From positions 2,356,001 through 2,420,000 of the forward strand of contig OX596336.1 in the NCBI GenBank assembly GCA_951394405.1: DNA of 64,000 nucleotides, in the 5' to 3' direction. Of the stretch, positions 24,583 through 35,491 are shown piece after piece. The first letter of the stretch is position 1, and the number at the start of each line of letters is the position of its first letter. The DNA comes from Coprinellus micaceus. Taxonomy: Eukaryota > Basidiomycota > Agaricomycetes > Agaricales > Psathyrellaceae. Both the position numbers and the translations under genes were made by a program. The notes under the pieces are model-generated. The model saw only the letters and a program-made list of their open reading frames with translations. It made no database searches and was not told the origin of the DNA.

Positions 24583-25518
24583 ATGGGCGGAGCTGGTGCG
24601 TCTACAAGTAGGCTCTAACTTTGAGAAGAAGGTGCTCATATCTCCACTTCCTCACTTTTGAATGTGTATTTCCAACTACTTGGGCATTACACGCTGGATA
24701 TGGCGCGTTAAAATGACCACAACGCTCTATTATCCGATACGTCCCGCATACTGCGTGTTGGGTGGACAGGATGGCTGTTTCTCTTCGCGGTTCTCGCTTC
24801 CGCAGGATTGCTCTTCTGCATGGTCTTCTTCGTGAGTGGCTATTCTGTTTTGCGCATACCCTCTCTGACCATTGTGTGGTCCCGACCAACCACCTTCTAT
24901 CACATCTGCGCCAACGCTTCCTCCATCGTACATCAAGATTATCATGTTTTCGGACCTGGAATGCGACTATATCAACCCAATAGACCTCTGCAATAAGCTT
25001 AACCAAGTGCGTATCAACTGCTTCTTTCTTGTTGTATTGAGGTGGTAGTTCTGACTTTGAGACGGCTAGTTTGTCGTACCAGAAGAGGCTGCGCACGGCT
25101 TCATCACACTGCTATTCCTCCTCTCGGGACAATGGACGGCGTTTCTATTTAACGTTCCTCTCGTCGCTTGGAATGTTAACAAGTGAGTGCGCCTGTCCAG
25201 TCTCGTCCGACAGCTGTTTTGAAGCTAGATCCCTCACCACCTTTCGCTTCCCAGATTCCTCAACAAGGAGAACATGTACGACGCGACGGAGATCTTCCGG
25301 ACTTTACCAAAACATAAGAAAGAGACCTTTGCAAAGCTTGGGTTTTATTTGCTCTCCTTCTTCTACTACCTGTATAGGTGCGTGTCTCGGGTTTTGGTGC
25401 CCCTACATGTGACTGACCACTTCGTCCGTTGCCATACCTGAACCTCTCTCCCCATTCCTCCTTCTCTCTTATCCTTCACCACAGAATGATCGTTTCTCTC
25501 ATCGCAGAGAGCGAGTGA
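24583..25518 (+). CDS. ERV14: Cornichon/Erv14 ER cargo receptor
   Basis: Small polytopic protein of COPII vesicles that loads transmembrane cargo for export from the ER. Six exons (24583-24595, 24770-24831, 24938-25006, 25070-25182, 25255-25377, 25485-25518) give 137 residues, almost exactly the yeast Erv14 length of 138. The first exon is only 13 bases (MGGAG) and joins GWLFLFAVLASAGLLFCMVF (TM1). Then come the signature SDLECDYINPIDLCNKLNQ, FVVPEEAAHGFITLLFLLSG, NKENMYDATEIFRTLPKHKK and the terminal FYLLSFFYYLYRMIVSLIAE. The first intron is long (174 bp). ATG 24583 was chosen because GGAGCTG|GTGCGT joins exactly in frame to GA TGG CTG. Confidence 0.94.
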
Positions 25519-26281
25519 ATTATGACCGGATACCATCTGCGACGATTCAAGGACTTCGTTTGGATAGACGAACACTAATAAGTGTGCTACGATACTCATC
25601 CGCTGTATTTAGTTTTGCCCGTGCTTTGTTGTACTTTCAAAGGGGAGATAATATGTTGTTGTATTCTCATCCAGAGCGAAAGTCGCATGGAGGGTGCCCG
25701 AAACTCTGGGAATGTCGATTGAGGCTGGCTTGGCACAGCAGATCTGCTGGAAACCGTTTAGGGCTTGCCGGCAAATTTTCACAAACGTCTGCGATACTTG
25801 AATCTCGTGCACCCAAATTCACTCTGGGAAGGAATCCATTCATATTGCAACTAGAGTAGTGCGACTGTAAACTAGATGAAATGTACGAACCACCGCCCCA
25901 TCCTATCTTCGTCCAACCTTGAAGACAAGATATCGGGTACTAAGACGTCCGATCTCTCAGAACACGGCCTGACACTCGAACGACTGCGTGGAACCCTCCA
26001 ACCGAGGCCAGAGAGGTGCAGTTATGAGCAACATGGGGAAGATCATGGCCGTGCTGCCGCACGAAGAAAAAAACTCTGTTTCGAGCTGGGTTGGGCGTTT
26101 TATCGTCACTGAAGCGTGAGAAGAATCACGGGGTCTGGGTCAATTGATGGCTGGTGTCAGGGCATTGGCGTCAGCATCAGCCGAAGCGTCATCATAGCCC
26201 ACAGCGACCAAGGTTAATGAGTTCCATCCATCCCCGCTGTCCTTGCACGACGTCTACGTAGAAGAGACCCTTGGAGAGGAT
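25519..26281. other. Intergenic, nothing recognised
   Basis: Spacer of about 760 bases between Erv14 and the VanZ-like gene. A 114-codon plus-strand frame (25515-25859) and a 78-codon one (25876-26112) show no domain and no good splice links. Confidence 0.4.
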
Positions 26282-27367
26282 ATGCCTGCACAATCTGGCT
26301 CGCGCGTCAAGAAATGGCTCCATAGGCTCAGCAAGTCGATTCTCAAGTCGCATCATGTGAAGCTCCCAAAGTACGACCCCCCGCTGAGGATACGCCCGGT
26401 CAGTATTTCGGAGCTTTGCATATTGGGGCGTAAGCTGAATGCGAATGTAGTGGTTTGTAGTTTTCACCTTTGTGGTCATGCTCGTACTGGGCTTCCTCGG
26501 CTTCACCAACTTCCACGAACGCCTACTTCTGAACGACAAGGCCTTGCGGTTCTTGTGCTTTGCTGTAACGACTGGGGTGTTCTACTGGATAGTGGATGTA
26601 GAAGAGTGCGAACTCTTGCCCTATGTCTACTGGAACTCCGTTGACTCTCTGAACAGGGACGCCAGGCGAATATGGTTCTGGCGGTATGCTAGCCTTATCC
26701 TAACCAGCTTTTTCTGCTTCTTCTGCGGAGGTATCGTGAGCGAGATTGTTCAGGCGTTCTTACCAGTATGCCTCCCATCTTTCCTACCCTTCCGCAAGCA
26801 TATAAATCTCTTTACAGTTTAAAGAATTCGAGTTCTTCGACGTTATGGTGAGCGCCCACTGACACAACGATTTGCGGGAACACTAACGTTACCCAACGGG
26901 CCAGGCCAACCTCTGCGGCGCTTCACTAGGTTTATTCGTCACATTCCATCTCGAGAAATACTACCGCCATCGAAGAGAGGTATGCTCTCTCGCATTTCTC
27001 CTCCATATCTCTCCACAAAACAGGGACTGACCGTCCGCAAACCTCGCAGATTGCCCGGATATATCGCCCAATGAATACGGATTGCTCGGACGGAGACGAT
27101 GATGAGGAGTTGAGCAGTGCTTTCCTTCTCCCCACTCACAGTCCAGGTGCACCCACGCCCAAGACCGCCAAGGGCAAGACGGTGCGGTTCGCCGACCCAA
27201 ATACATGGGATGAGCGGGAAGAGGTGTTTAACATCGGAGACGACGATGATAGCGACCTCGAAAGCGACACTCCTCCACGGCCGGGCACAAGCAGCGACAG
27301 CGACAGCCAACAATTCCCACTCCCCAAGCCGTCTGGCAAGGCAAAAGAACCCTTAATCGACGCGTAG
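26282..27367 (+). CDS. VanZ-like family integral membrane protein
   Basis: Multi-pass membrane protein of unknown biochemical role in fungi; the family is named after a bacterial teicoplanin-resistance protein. ATG 26282 (not the upstream TTG) starts a basic cytosolic stretch (SRVKKWLHRLSKSILKSHH). Four hydrophobic segments follow: WFVVFTFVVMLVLGFLGF, LRFLCFAVTTGVFYWIVD, ASLILTSFFCFFCGGIVSEI and NLCGASLGLFVTFHLEKY. The VanZ signature is clear: SEIVQAFLP then, across an intron, FEFFDVMANLCGASLG. The C-terminal 110 residues are hydrophilic and acidic (SDGDDDEE, GDDDDSDLESD), probably disordered and cytosolic. Introns all join in frame (P|W, P|F, M|A, E|I). It ends 31 bases before the convergent gene on the other strand. 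Confidence 0.8.
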
Positions 27368-27398
27368 CAAGAGGCCGCTATGACATGACCTGACATCT

Positions 27399-29681
27399 CT
27401 ATGTTCTATCAACCGTCATCCCTTCAGCCGTGTCCTTGATTGCAGCTTCAAGTCGTTGAACCTCCTCCCGCAACTCGGCCACATCCTCTTCTCGCTGTGC
27501 GATCAGAGATGTAAACCCAGCACAAGTCGCCCTCGCCACACCTCCGACTTGTTGCTCAATGCAGCGATCTATTGTCGTCTAAATACCGGCCCAGTTAGTC
27601 ACTGCAACCTCAGCATTCGCGCCAAATTCGACGTACCCGCAAATCCCTATCAAGCCCGTCCCCTACCCTGCGCCAATCCTCCCACCACTTCCGCTTACCC
27701 TTCTCCCATCGTCCAACTGCCCATCGTATGCTTGCGGCTGCGGTCAGTGCGCCCACGCCCATAGCCGTTGCCGGCTCCATGGTCATGCCCAAGCTGGCAA
27801 GCAGACCTTCGCCGCTACCGAGGAGCCAGCCCATCCATCCTACCCAGCCAATTCCAGCTCCCCCAACAACACCGCCAGCCATGCCGATAACCGCTTGCTG
27901 AGCAGTGACGTGCAATCTCGTAGTTGGGTACTCGATAATTTGGCTCTTCCTTGCATAGATGGGGAAGGTGAGAGTGTTGGTTGTTAGGCAATGCTGGGGG
28001 GAGATTTCTCGTTGTAGCAAGGAGTTTCGGAGGATATTGGTAGGGAGTACACGATGCTTCGAGAGGAGGTCGAACGAGGCTTTCGTCAACTCGGTTTGTA
28101 TTGAGTGCAGTTCGCCGGTGTGAACCAGAAGCTGTGATTACCTCAGGTGTTAGAATAAGGAACTTAGGAGCCGATAATTTATGTGTATTTACTTTGCGTT
28201 CGAGCTCAGGACACCACGTTTGTTGGAGGGCGGCTGCGATGCGGGTGGTGATTTCGTCGACGCGGATGACCATCCTCCACCAGCTAAATCGCGACATGAC
28301 TTCCATCATTTGTGTCTCCGCTGTGCGGACGGATTCGGTGACTTCGTTCTGACGCGGTTTGCTTCCGGGGGTCGAGGAACCGGACGCCAGTGCTGGTCCG
28401 AGGAAATCGAGTTGCACTCTCGCACGCACTTCCTCGACATGGTCGTTCAGCCGACTAGCGTCGCAGAAGGCGACATTCAGGTAGGATTTGATCTCGGAGA
28501 GGGAGACCTGGCAGTGCACGAGGGCGTCCTGTAGCCGTGCCAGCGCAAGCTTCACGCGAAGTGTGTCTTGTGCGGATCGCGAGGACTTGGAGGTTGGCTC
28601 GGGTTCTGTGCTAAGGATGGATCCGAGAGCTCGTGTCACGGCTGAGACGTTCGAGCTGTTGAAAGCGTCTTGGAAACGCTGTATAACGGTTGATGAACTG
28701 GAGCTGGATCGTAGCAAAGCGATCGCGTCCGAAGCGCGTTTGGGGTCAGCAACTAGGAGTGTGGGTTTCGGTGAGTGCTTGGGGATGTGTGCCAACAGTT
28801 TGTCGAGGTGTAGTGGTTGTGAGGGGGCGGAAACAATCACAACGACGGTGTTGGTGGGGAGAGGGTTGGAAAGCACGGATTGGAGGGATGTGACGAGGGG
28901 GTTGCAGAGGATGATGGGAATATCGGCTTCGAAGAGTTTTGAGAGGACGGTGTCGGGGATGGGGAAATTGGAGGAGGAGGAGGAGGGTGGTTGAGACCGG
29001 AATTCAACCAATTCAACTGGAGCAGGGAACTGTTGAAGGTAAGGCGTTGAGAGTTCAATACTGCTGCCCTCTGCCATGGCCTCTCGTCCGTACCTAGAGG
29101 CCCAGAGGATGGTCAGAACTCGTCCAAATATTACCACTCATATGGACTCACGAGATGGTGAGGCTATCGCTTGAGTTTTGTACCCATCGGTCATTTAGGA
29201 CCTGCGTCTGAGCCTCACTACTAGCCAAAGGGTTGGACAGCAAAGCCGTCACGAAGTCCTCAGATCCAGAAGACTCGTCCACACCATACACTAGGACGCA
29301 AAATCCCAATCAGCGATACACACAGAGAACAAGCCAACTGTAGCTCATACCAGCCAGCCGAATTGGCCTTGGAGCCGCGCTCGACAGATCCTCGTACACA
29401 TTGGACAAAATCTTTTCCCAAGCCTCCGTCTTTAATACCTTCCCACTTCGAATGGACGCTGGACCAAACTCTAACACCTGCGGCAGGAGCTTCGAAGTCT
29501 TGTGCAGTAGCGTCAACGGTTCTTGACGCGCACCATTGCTCCGGCTGGTGGTCCTCGTTGGTGTTGAGGTTACACCGGATGCAGTCGACAAGACCCTTCG
29601 CAAGTTAGGTTTTGCGGTGCATCGTCTGGTAATGGAGGTTGAGAGACTCCGTGGGGTGCTACGGAGAGCGCATCTTGCCAT
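27399..29681 (-). CDS. Mitochondrial protein, Mmc1-like (tentative)
   Basis: ATG 29681 opens a strongly basic Ser/Thr-rich presequence (MARCALRSTPRSLSTSITRR) typical of matrix import. The body of about 650 residues shows a Rossmann/GTPase-like stretch without a complete P-loop (TNTVVVIVSAPSQPLHLDKL, PTLLVADPKRASDAIALL), then long helices (LARLQDALVHCQVSLSEIKS, RLNDHVEEVRARVQLDFL). A Gly-rich hydrophobic hairpin (AVIGMAGGVVGGAGIGWVGW) comes near the C-terminus, followed by a coiled coil (REEDVAELREEVQRLEAAIK). This layout, a degenerate dynamin-like core plus membrane paddle, resembles the fungal Mmc1 mitochondrial family. I infer this from architecture and recollection, so the name is tentative. 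Five exons join well. The gene is convergent with the VanZ-like gene. Confidence 0.7.
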
Positions 29682-30212
29682 TGAGAGGAGTCGTGGGTGC
29701 TAGAATGAGATGGCTGTCGCGGTGAAGTCGCGGAATGGGTCGGTTGACGGCCCAGGACCGCCCCGGCCCGTTAAGGAAACTATGCCATCAAAAGATGCAC
29801 CGACACTACCCAAACCTCTTGTTCTCAAGCCGTAAAGCAGGCGCACCAGGTTCGGCCTTGCTCATCCTCTCTTTCCCCGTTGAAATCGGTGTTCTTTCGG
29901 CGGCAACGGCGTCCTAATTAATCCTCCAATCTTCGAGCTTCAACGCTCAAAGAGCACACCTTTCACATTCAATCTAGTCACGATGGATCCATGGAGCGTA
30001 GAAGCCCGTTGTATGGATTTCACGACCCCCGATAGAATCCCGAACGAACGACTGACTCGACGACAACTCTGGAGTCATCCCTCAAATACACTACCATTCC
30101 CGTTAGCTCCCTGCTATTACCGATGTGGTCCACAAGCTCATCGCGGATATCAAATGCCGGTAAATATCATATTTCACCAGGCACACTCTCACCACAAACA
30201 TAATCCTGAGAT
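29682..30212. other. Intergenic, nothing recognised
   Basis: Contains the promoter of the mitochondrial protein gene and the 3' end of the secreted-protein gene (both minus strand). No gene or repeat seen. Confidence 0.4.
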
Positions 30213-31215
30213 CTACTTGGTCAACTTGACCTCCTCCACAGCGGTGATCTTCAAGTTGCCCTTCATCGCGTCAAAAGCGTTACTGGGGATGGCGTATTGG
30301 AAGTAGGTCCCGAGCTGCTCTCGCTTTCCTCCAACCTTTGTGGACATGGGGCCTTCGAGGAAATCGTAAGACGTTTGCATCTCCGGGCGTGTGGTACCGC
30401 CCTTGTTGCACAATTCGGTAAACTATAAGGATGCTATGGTGAGTGTTTGGATGTCTGACTATAATGTCACTTCGCGTACCGTTCTCCACTCGTCGTCGAC
30501 CGCGGCCCAGCGCTTCAGCTTCAGACCGGCGGGAGGGGTCCATGACAAGGTAAGGACTGCCGTTTTGGTTTCTGTCTTCATTTCAAGTTTCTCTGCGGCG
30601 ACCTTGTAAATGTGTCAGTCAAGCGACAGCAAGTGGAAATAAGCTTCCTCTCACATGCTCTGCATTTTCCTTCTCCGCGAACATGTAAAACCCTCCGTCA
30701 ACAGCGAAGTCACCCTTCACTGCCCTGTAGTGGTTAGGCGACTGGTTGATCAACCCTAACGCGTCGTCGACAGCTGTTCCGCCAACGGCGCGATAAAACG
30801 TCATCGCATTGGCTGCGGTGGGGTTGGCCCGCGCATAGATCTCCTCAGACTCATCGAAATCCCTGGGGACTGCAGCGAGGCGCTTGTTTCCCCGCGCCCT
30901 CACTTTCTATATCCAGATTTAGCAATAGGAAATCTGACAATCAGAGGGACCATACCTTGACGGTCATTTTTCTCCTGGGGGATTTACCCTTCCCCTTTGA
31001 ACTCGCCTTTGCCTTGACATTCGTCCTACCGTTAGGCCTCGTATTGGCCCTGGTCGTGCCCTTGGTAGAGACCGCCTTGGTCGCCGTACGCTTGAGAGAG
31101 TATCAGTGTGTATTTGTGTAGATAACCGGACTTAGCTTACCTTCCCGGTTGGAGCAGCGGAGACGCAAACAGTGAAAGCAACGAAGAAAGTCAACAGCGC
31201 TTTGGCGAACAACAT
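30213..31215 (-). CDS. Secreted basic protein, unknown; possible ADP-ribosyltransferase-like fold
   Basis: ATG 31215 starts a clear secretion signal (MLFAKALLTFFVAFTVCVSA, cleavage expected after VSA). It is followed by about 50 very basic, low-complexity residues (Lys/Arg/Thr/Ser, e.g. KAKASSKGKGKSPRRK), then a globular domain. Five exons give about 270-280 residues. In the domain a Tyr-Arg motif (MTFYRAVGGTAVDDALGLI) is followed 30 residues later by GDFAVDGGFYMFAEKENAEH, a spacing reminiscent of ADP-ribosyltransferase-like folds (YR ... G-x-FY). The end is FQYAIPSNAFDAMKGNLKIT. The fold idea is weak inference; I cannot name a catalytic Glu with confidence. The basic linker could bind a polyanionic wall or nucleic acid, or be removed by a Kex2-type protease. 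Confidence 0.65.
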
Positions 31216-32183
31216 GCTGAATGTGGCAGATTTGGTATAGCCAAGAAAAGGTGATATAGAAGCTCGATGGCCAGCACCGAGTTAGAGAAGTGAGAGTGAA
31301 TGGGTGAGCTCAGCTGAGGATACCTCGTCCGAGGCCAATCCTGCTTTATAGTCCTTCGAACTTGGTTTGGGCGGAACATGTACTATCGGTCCCCGAGATA
31401 CCCAGAGGCACCAGCGCTACCAGCGCTAACGCCCAATAGTCAAGGAGTCGCCGAATCCAAATGAAACGGGTACCACGGGGCCGATACGTATTGTCGAGGG
31501 GTTGTGCGATAGGCGAAACCGAGGACATGCGGAGTATCCTTGAGTACTTTGTAGCTTCCAATTCATGGTCGCCGTCTTTCTTCTCGCATTTCGGAGCGAT
31601 AAGGGGCACGAGCGGTGATGGAAGGCCGACAGGGAAGCCAATATTCTGCCCTATCGAGCAATATAGATACATCCTGCCATCCGCGTGGTTACCATCGTCC
31701 CTTGAGTCCTGGCTCAAGGGCCCCGAGTTTCTCAGTACTTACCCGGAGCCTCTTAATTCGTAGTTGAACGCGTTCTTCGGGGATCTCTCTTTCCAAGGAG
31801 AGTGTGATTAGGGTGGTTGCCGTTAAGCGCCCGTGGATTTGCTGTCCGATCGATCAAAACGGAGATCCTGAATTTGTCCCCATGACTTAAATGATGGGAT
31901 CATGAAGGGCCACACTTCTGCTATATGGGCGCACAGCTTCCCCTGACGCAGCTTCAAGTGCAACCCACCTTCTACGGTGTCAGAAGTATCAAAACCAAGC
32001 GCCCAGGAATTCCGGTGACCCCGTAAACGCATAGTTCCGTGATGCGCGACGCCCATGTTGCTACCCCTTCCTCCTCCGCTATACTTAACCCTCGAACACT
32101 GTAACCCTCGACCTCATACACGCACGGAATTACCGATGACGGCAAGTGTCTGGCGCGAGCATCCGCTCATTTGGCCCACCTAA
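31216..32183. other. Intergenic, possibly including the 5' exon of the next gene
   Basis: About 970 bases. A short frame from ATG 32054 (MLLPLPPPLYLTLEH...) runs to a stop at 32181, but no donor was found that joins the next exon in frame. A 123-codon minus-strand frame (31346-31717) has no recognisable features. Confidence 0.35.
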
Positions 32184-33169
32184 TACTCTAGGTTACAGGC
32201 TCTGGGACCCGTCGAAGAGGCGTCATGGAAGGACCTAAGAGAGGCCAAATCTGCCTGTCTGACCCTGGCAGCGTCGCCGAGCAAAGCCGGAGCTTTAAAG
32301 CGTCTCTCCATCGTCGGGCCAACGTTGGGTTTGAACGGCTGCCAGGCATCTACAGAACAACAGGAAGACATCAACATCGTGCTCGAGACCGTCAAGGATC
32401 TCCCAAACCTCGTGGAACTAACCCTTCAGGACGACCCGTACACCTGGATCCCCCCGAGTTGGTTTGGGTTCATGCTAGAAAAGCTTGTCGTACATGACCC
32501 AGACGACTCGGTCGACGCCTTTCTTTCGTCCCAACCATCCGTTCGCCATCTCGAGTTCTGGTCCCTCCAGAATCCCATGGAGTGGTCGGAGCCCGCCCCG
32601 GAGGGCGTTCTCCCAGTGCTGGAGCATGTTGCAGGGTATCCGGCTGCCATCCAGCGTTACGTCCCTGGGCGCCCTGTGCACACGGTTCGAGTGCCCATGA
32701 TCACCAACATTGTCCCGGTCGACGAGATCCTCGAAGCAGTCCAGCAGTCCGCAGTCAAAGTGACGACTTTAGACATTGCAGTCCAGGAGAAGGAGCGGTA
32801 TAATGCAGTTACGACCATCGCCAATACACTGGGGGACTCCCTCACATCCCTGTCAGTTCACTATCATCGAGGAAAGAAAATAGATTCCGTGAGTCGATCC
32901 GGTCCGCTGTGTGACTATTCCACTAACGTTTAACCCCGGCTCTGCAGCGAGAGGCCATCAGCGTCTTGTTAGACGATTGGGTCACTGGGCTTTCAAAGGT
33001 CACAATGCTCCATTCTTTCTCCCCGATGATATGGTTCTCTAATTATCCCGAGGGAGATGGAGAGTTCATCGTCCAGCAACTGGGGGAAGCCTGTCCAAAC
33101 CTTCGAACAGTTCGATTCCGTGGGGCCATGTGGGAGCTTGAAGGAAATGGATGGGTTGAAACGACCTGA
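32184..33169 (+). CDS. LRR-type protein, F-box family relative; 5' end unresolved
   Basis: The frame is open from 32184 and closes at TGA 33167-33169 after one intron (about 32889-32947: GATTCC|GTGAGT ... TGCAG|CGAGAG). It gives about 300 residues of irregular leucine-rich repeats: LKRLSIVGPTLGLNG, LPNLVELTLQDDPYTWIP, QPSVRHLEFWSLQNP, AVKVTTLDIAVQEKE, DSLTSLSVHYHRG, ACPNLRTVRFRGA. This is the style of C-terminal regions of basidiomycete F-box/LRR proteins. No F-box is visible, so either a 5' exon upstream (32050-32180) is missing from my model or the gene has lost it. Similar proteins lie at 37550 and 55218. Confidence 0.6.
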
Positions 33170-33302
33170 GGCGAGGGGCCGAGGGTATTCAGGTAGTGAC
33201 CAAGAAATAGGCATTCGTGCGTACGCATGTATGCTAGGTGATAAGAAAGCTAAGCGACGATAGTCCATAAACCCAAAAAGCATAGAGGAAAATACCGAGG
33301 GG

Positions 33303-34608
33303 TCAATTAAGCATCTGCAGCTTCATCCACTCCTTGTCATCGGCTCGGAAGTCAACACCCTTGCGCTTCCACCAAGCCCTCGCCGCTTCCCCACCACCAA
33401 TAGCTTCCTCCAACGCCTCCTCAATATCGCACATCCGATACTGAATCGGCAGCCCGGACTTGTCCCACCACTCAAGAACCTCTGGTCGGTTGTGCCTCGT
33501 CGCTCCCGTCAACGCATCCTGGTCAAAAATCAACTGCAGGCCGCTTCCCAGCCACCACTGCAGCACTTCGACCTTCCCATGACAGCTGGCATGGTGCAGC
33601 GCATGGCGATCATAGTTAAACTCGAGCTGTGACGTCGCCCACCACTCCAAAACCTCCACATGCCCTGCCGTGCTCGCCACATCCATGACCCGGCCGATCT
33701 TCAACGGAACGCCTCGCGTTTTGTGCTGCTCTTTCCACCAGTCCAAGACGGCTATTTGCTTCTTCGCGCCGGCATATTCGAGCGCAAGGTCGGTGTATTC
33801 GAGTGAATGGCCGTAGTGCTTGAGCCACCAGTCAAGGGAAGCGAGCTGGCCGCATCGTGAAGCTTGGTCAACGGCCTCCTCTATTGATTTCACGGTGGGT
33901 GGGGGTATGAGATCGGGGTGTTGCTCGAATACATGCTTCCACCACGAAAGAATCTTGATTCGGCCATACCGCGAGGCTTTTATCGGAATAAGGCCGTCCC
34001 TGAAGACTTGCAGGAACATACTGTGGTGTTGTGAAAGGAAGTACTCTAACACGTTGGCGTATCCACACCGGATAGCGAGGACGGCTCCCAGAGTTGAAAG
34101 GGAATTGCTGGAATTTGGGTGAACCTCGCGGATTTTTCGAATGTCGCCTGCGAGGACCGCCCAGTCCGTTCTCGATGCTCGAGACCACTCCAGAGGTCGG
34201 GGTAGCGAAGTGGGAACCCCGACAGCTATCGAGAGCTCCCAATCTCCGAGATGGTCCATGATATCTGCGAGGATTTCGACGGGGAGGTCTGTCCTCAGCT
34301 TGGATGGTGCCTTCCTGGTGGTGCAAGGCAGGCCAACCAGCTGAGACCCGGACGTCGGCCTGAGGTTGTGGGCCGCATTTGGGATATGATAATGGTGGAG
34401 ATCGTGGTTTGCAAGGCGAGAGACCAGCTCCTGCTGGTTGCCCGCGGTGGGGAGACCGCGGACTTTGAGGAAGAGCGCAAGCTCGGAGAGGGAGAGTTTC
34501 GAGTACGCTTTCTGAACCTGCTCTAAAGGCGACAGCTCATTCTGCGAACACTCTCCGTTAGTTTCTGGGTGCGACGTGGAGGTCGAAACTGAGACTAACC
34601 ACCGCCAT
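33303..34608 (-). CDS. SAP motif + F-box + Trp-Trp ankyrin-like repeat protein
   Basis: A tiny first exon (ATG GCG GTG, 34608-34600) plus a canonical 58-bp intron (GTTAGT ... ACTAAC ... GCAG, 34599-34542) gives 415 residues. Residues about 18-50 form a SAP motif (LSLSELALFLKVRGLPTAGN, QQELVSRLANHD), normally a DNA/chromatin-binding helix pair. Residues about 88-130 resemble an F-box (TDLPVEILADIMDHLGDWEL). From about 175 on, roughly seven repeats of 33-38 residues each contain a hydrophobic-x-Trp-Trp element: ILSWW, SLDWW, VLDWW, VLEWW, VLQWW, VLEWW, RAWW. These look like degenerate ankyrin repeats (ALHHASCHGKVEVLQWWLGS). Inference: an SCF substrate adaptor with a chromatin-targeting head. 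An unspliced reading would start further upstream with an unconvincing N-terminus. Confidence 0.78.
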
Positions 34609-34947
34609 TCACGAAGAAGATGGAGGTTGTGGGGAGACAAGCGAATCCAGAGCTTGGCCTGCCCCCGAGATCACGTGCACCAAACCTCAGACTCGTCCAA
34701 TCCGACACTGGAACCCTCCCTCCTGCCCACAACAATGATTTTGGTACTCTACGCGCCGGTTGCTCACCAAAGAGAAGTGACACTGCTTATAGCGCTTAGG
34801 GCTCGTCTTCGTCAATTGCCTTCTTTCCGACCCCGGGATTCTCAAAACGAAATCCAAAAGGGAATTACGGAATAGCACCCAAGATCCAGATCAACTCGGT
34901 ATCTGCAGGTGGGGCGTCTGGGTGGTGAGAGTAGGCTATATAGGTCT
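34609..34947. other. Intergenic, nothing recognised
   Basis: Spacer between two minus-strand genes. Frames here are short, and no motif was seen. Confidence 0.35.
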
Positions 34948-35491
34948 CTACGATATAATACGCAGCCTGTCGATGTGTGGCGCGAGCTCCTCCCATGCAT
35001 CTAAGTCCACCTCCACAAACTCCCCATCGGCCATCCCCAAGAACGATGCCTGCAAGTACACCGGTCTCGGTGAGCTCAGAAGCCCAAACTTGCTCTTCAG
35101 ATACAGGACGGCGTTCTGGCGATTCACGGTATGTCAATCTCCAGGTCGCTGAGAAAGAAAAGTAAGTGACCTTTCCAGAGCCAAGCCCAGTCATTCGTCT
35201 CCTTCCCAGTGCCATGATTCTGCTTTCCCATTCCACAAATATCGGTTTCGTTGTTGTAGGGGGGGTAGTCGCTGACAAAACGAGCGCCTCCAGGGCTTCC
35301 CCAATCCCGGCCGCGATGTTGTTATTGGACCCCTTCAAGCTGCTCACAGGATCGGCTGGACCGGGAATGGCGCCAGTGTTCATGTTCAATCCAGTGACGC
35401 TGGGTGACCTCGATGGAGGATTGCCTGGTGCGGGGGTGTGGATGTCGCGGTTGTGGTTAGGGCTCATCGCCATGCGACCAACGACTGACAT
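34948..35491 (-). CDS. Small hypothetical protein
   Basis: Not recognised. Reading straight through gives an unconvincing C-terminus. A 55-bp intron (GTCACT ... TTGACAT ... GCCAG, about 35162-35108) joins GLGSGK to NAVLYLKSKFGLLSSPRPVY and QASFLGMADGEFVEVDLDAW, then EELAPHIDRLRIIS and a stop at 34950-34948. That gives about 160 residues. The C-terminal half looks like a compact alpha/beta segment. The N-terminal half is Asn/Pro/Ser-rich. The first ATG in frame is 35491; the open frame continues upstream, so another 5' exon is possible. Confidence 0.5.

Noticed and set aside
31346..31717. 123-codon minus-strand frame between the secreted protein and LRR gene
   Set aside because: No recognisable domain, and overlapping frames are of similar length.
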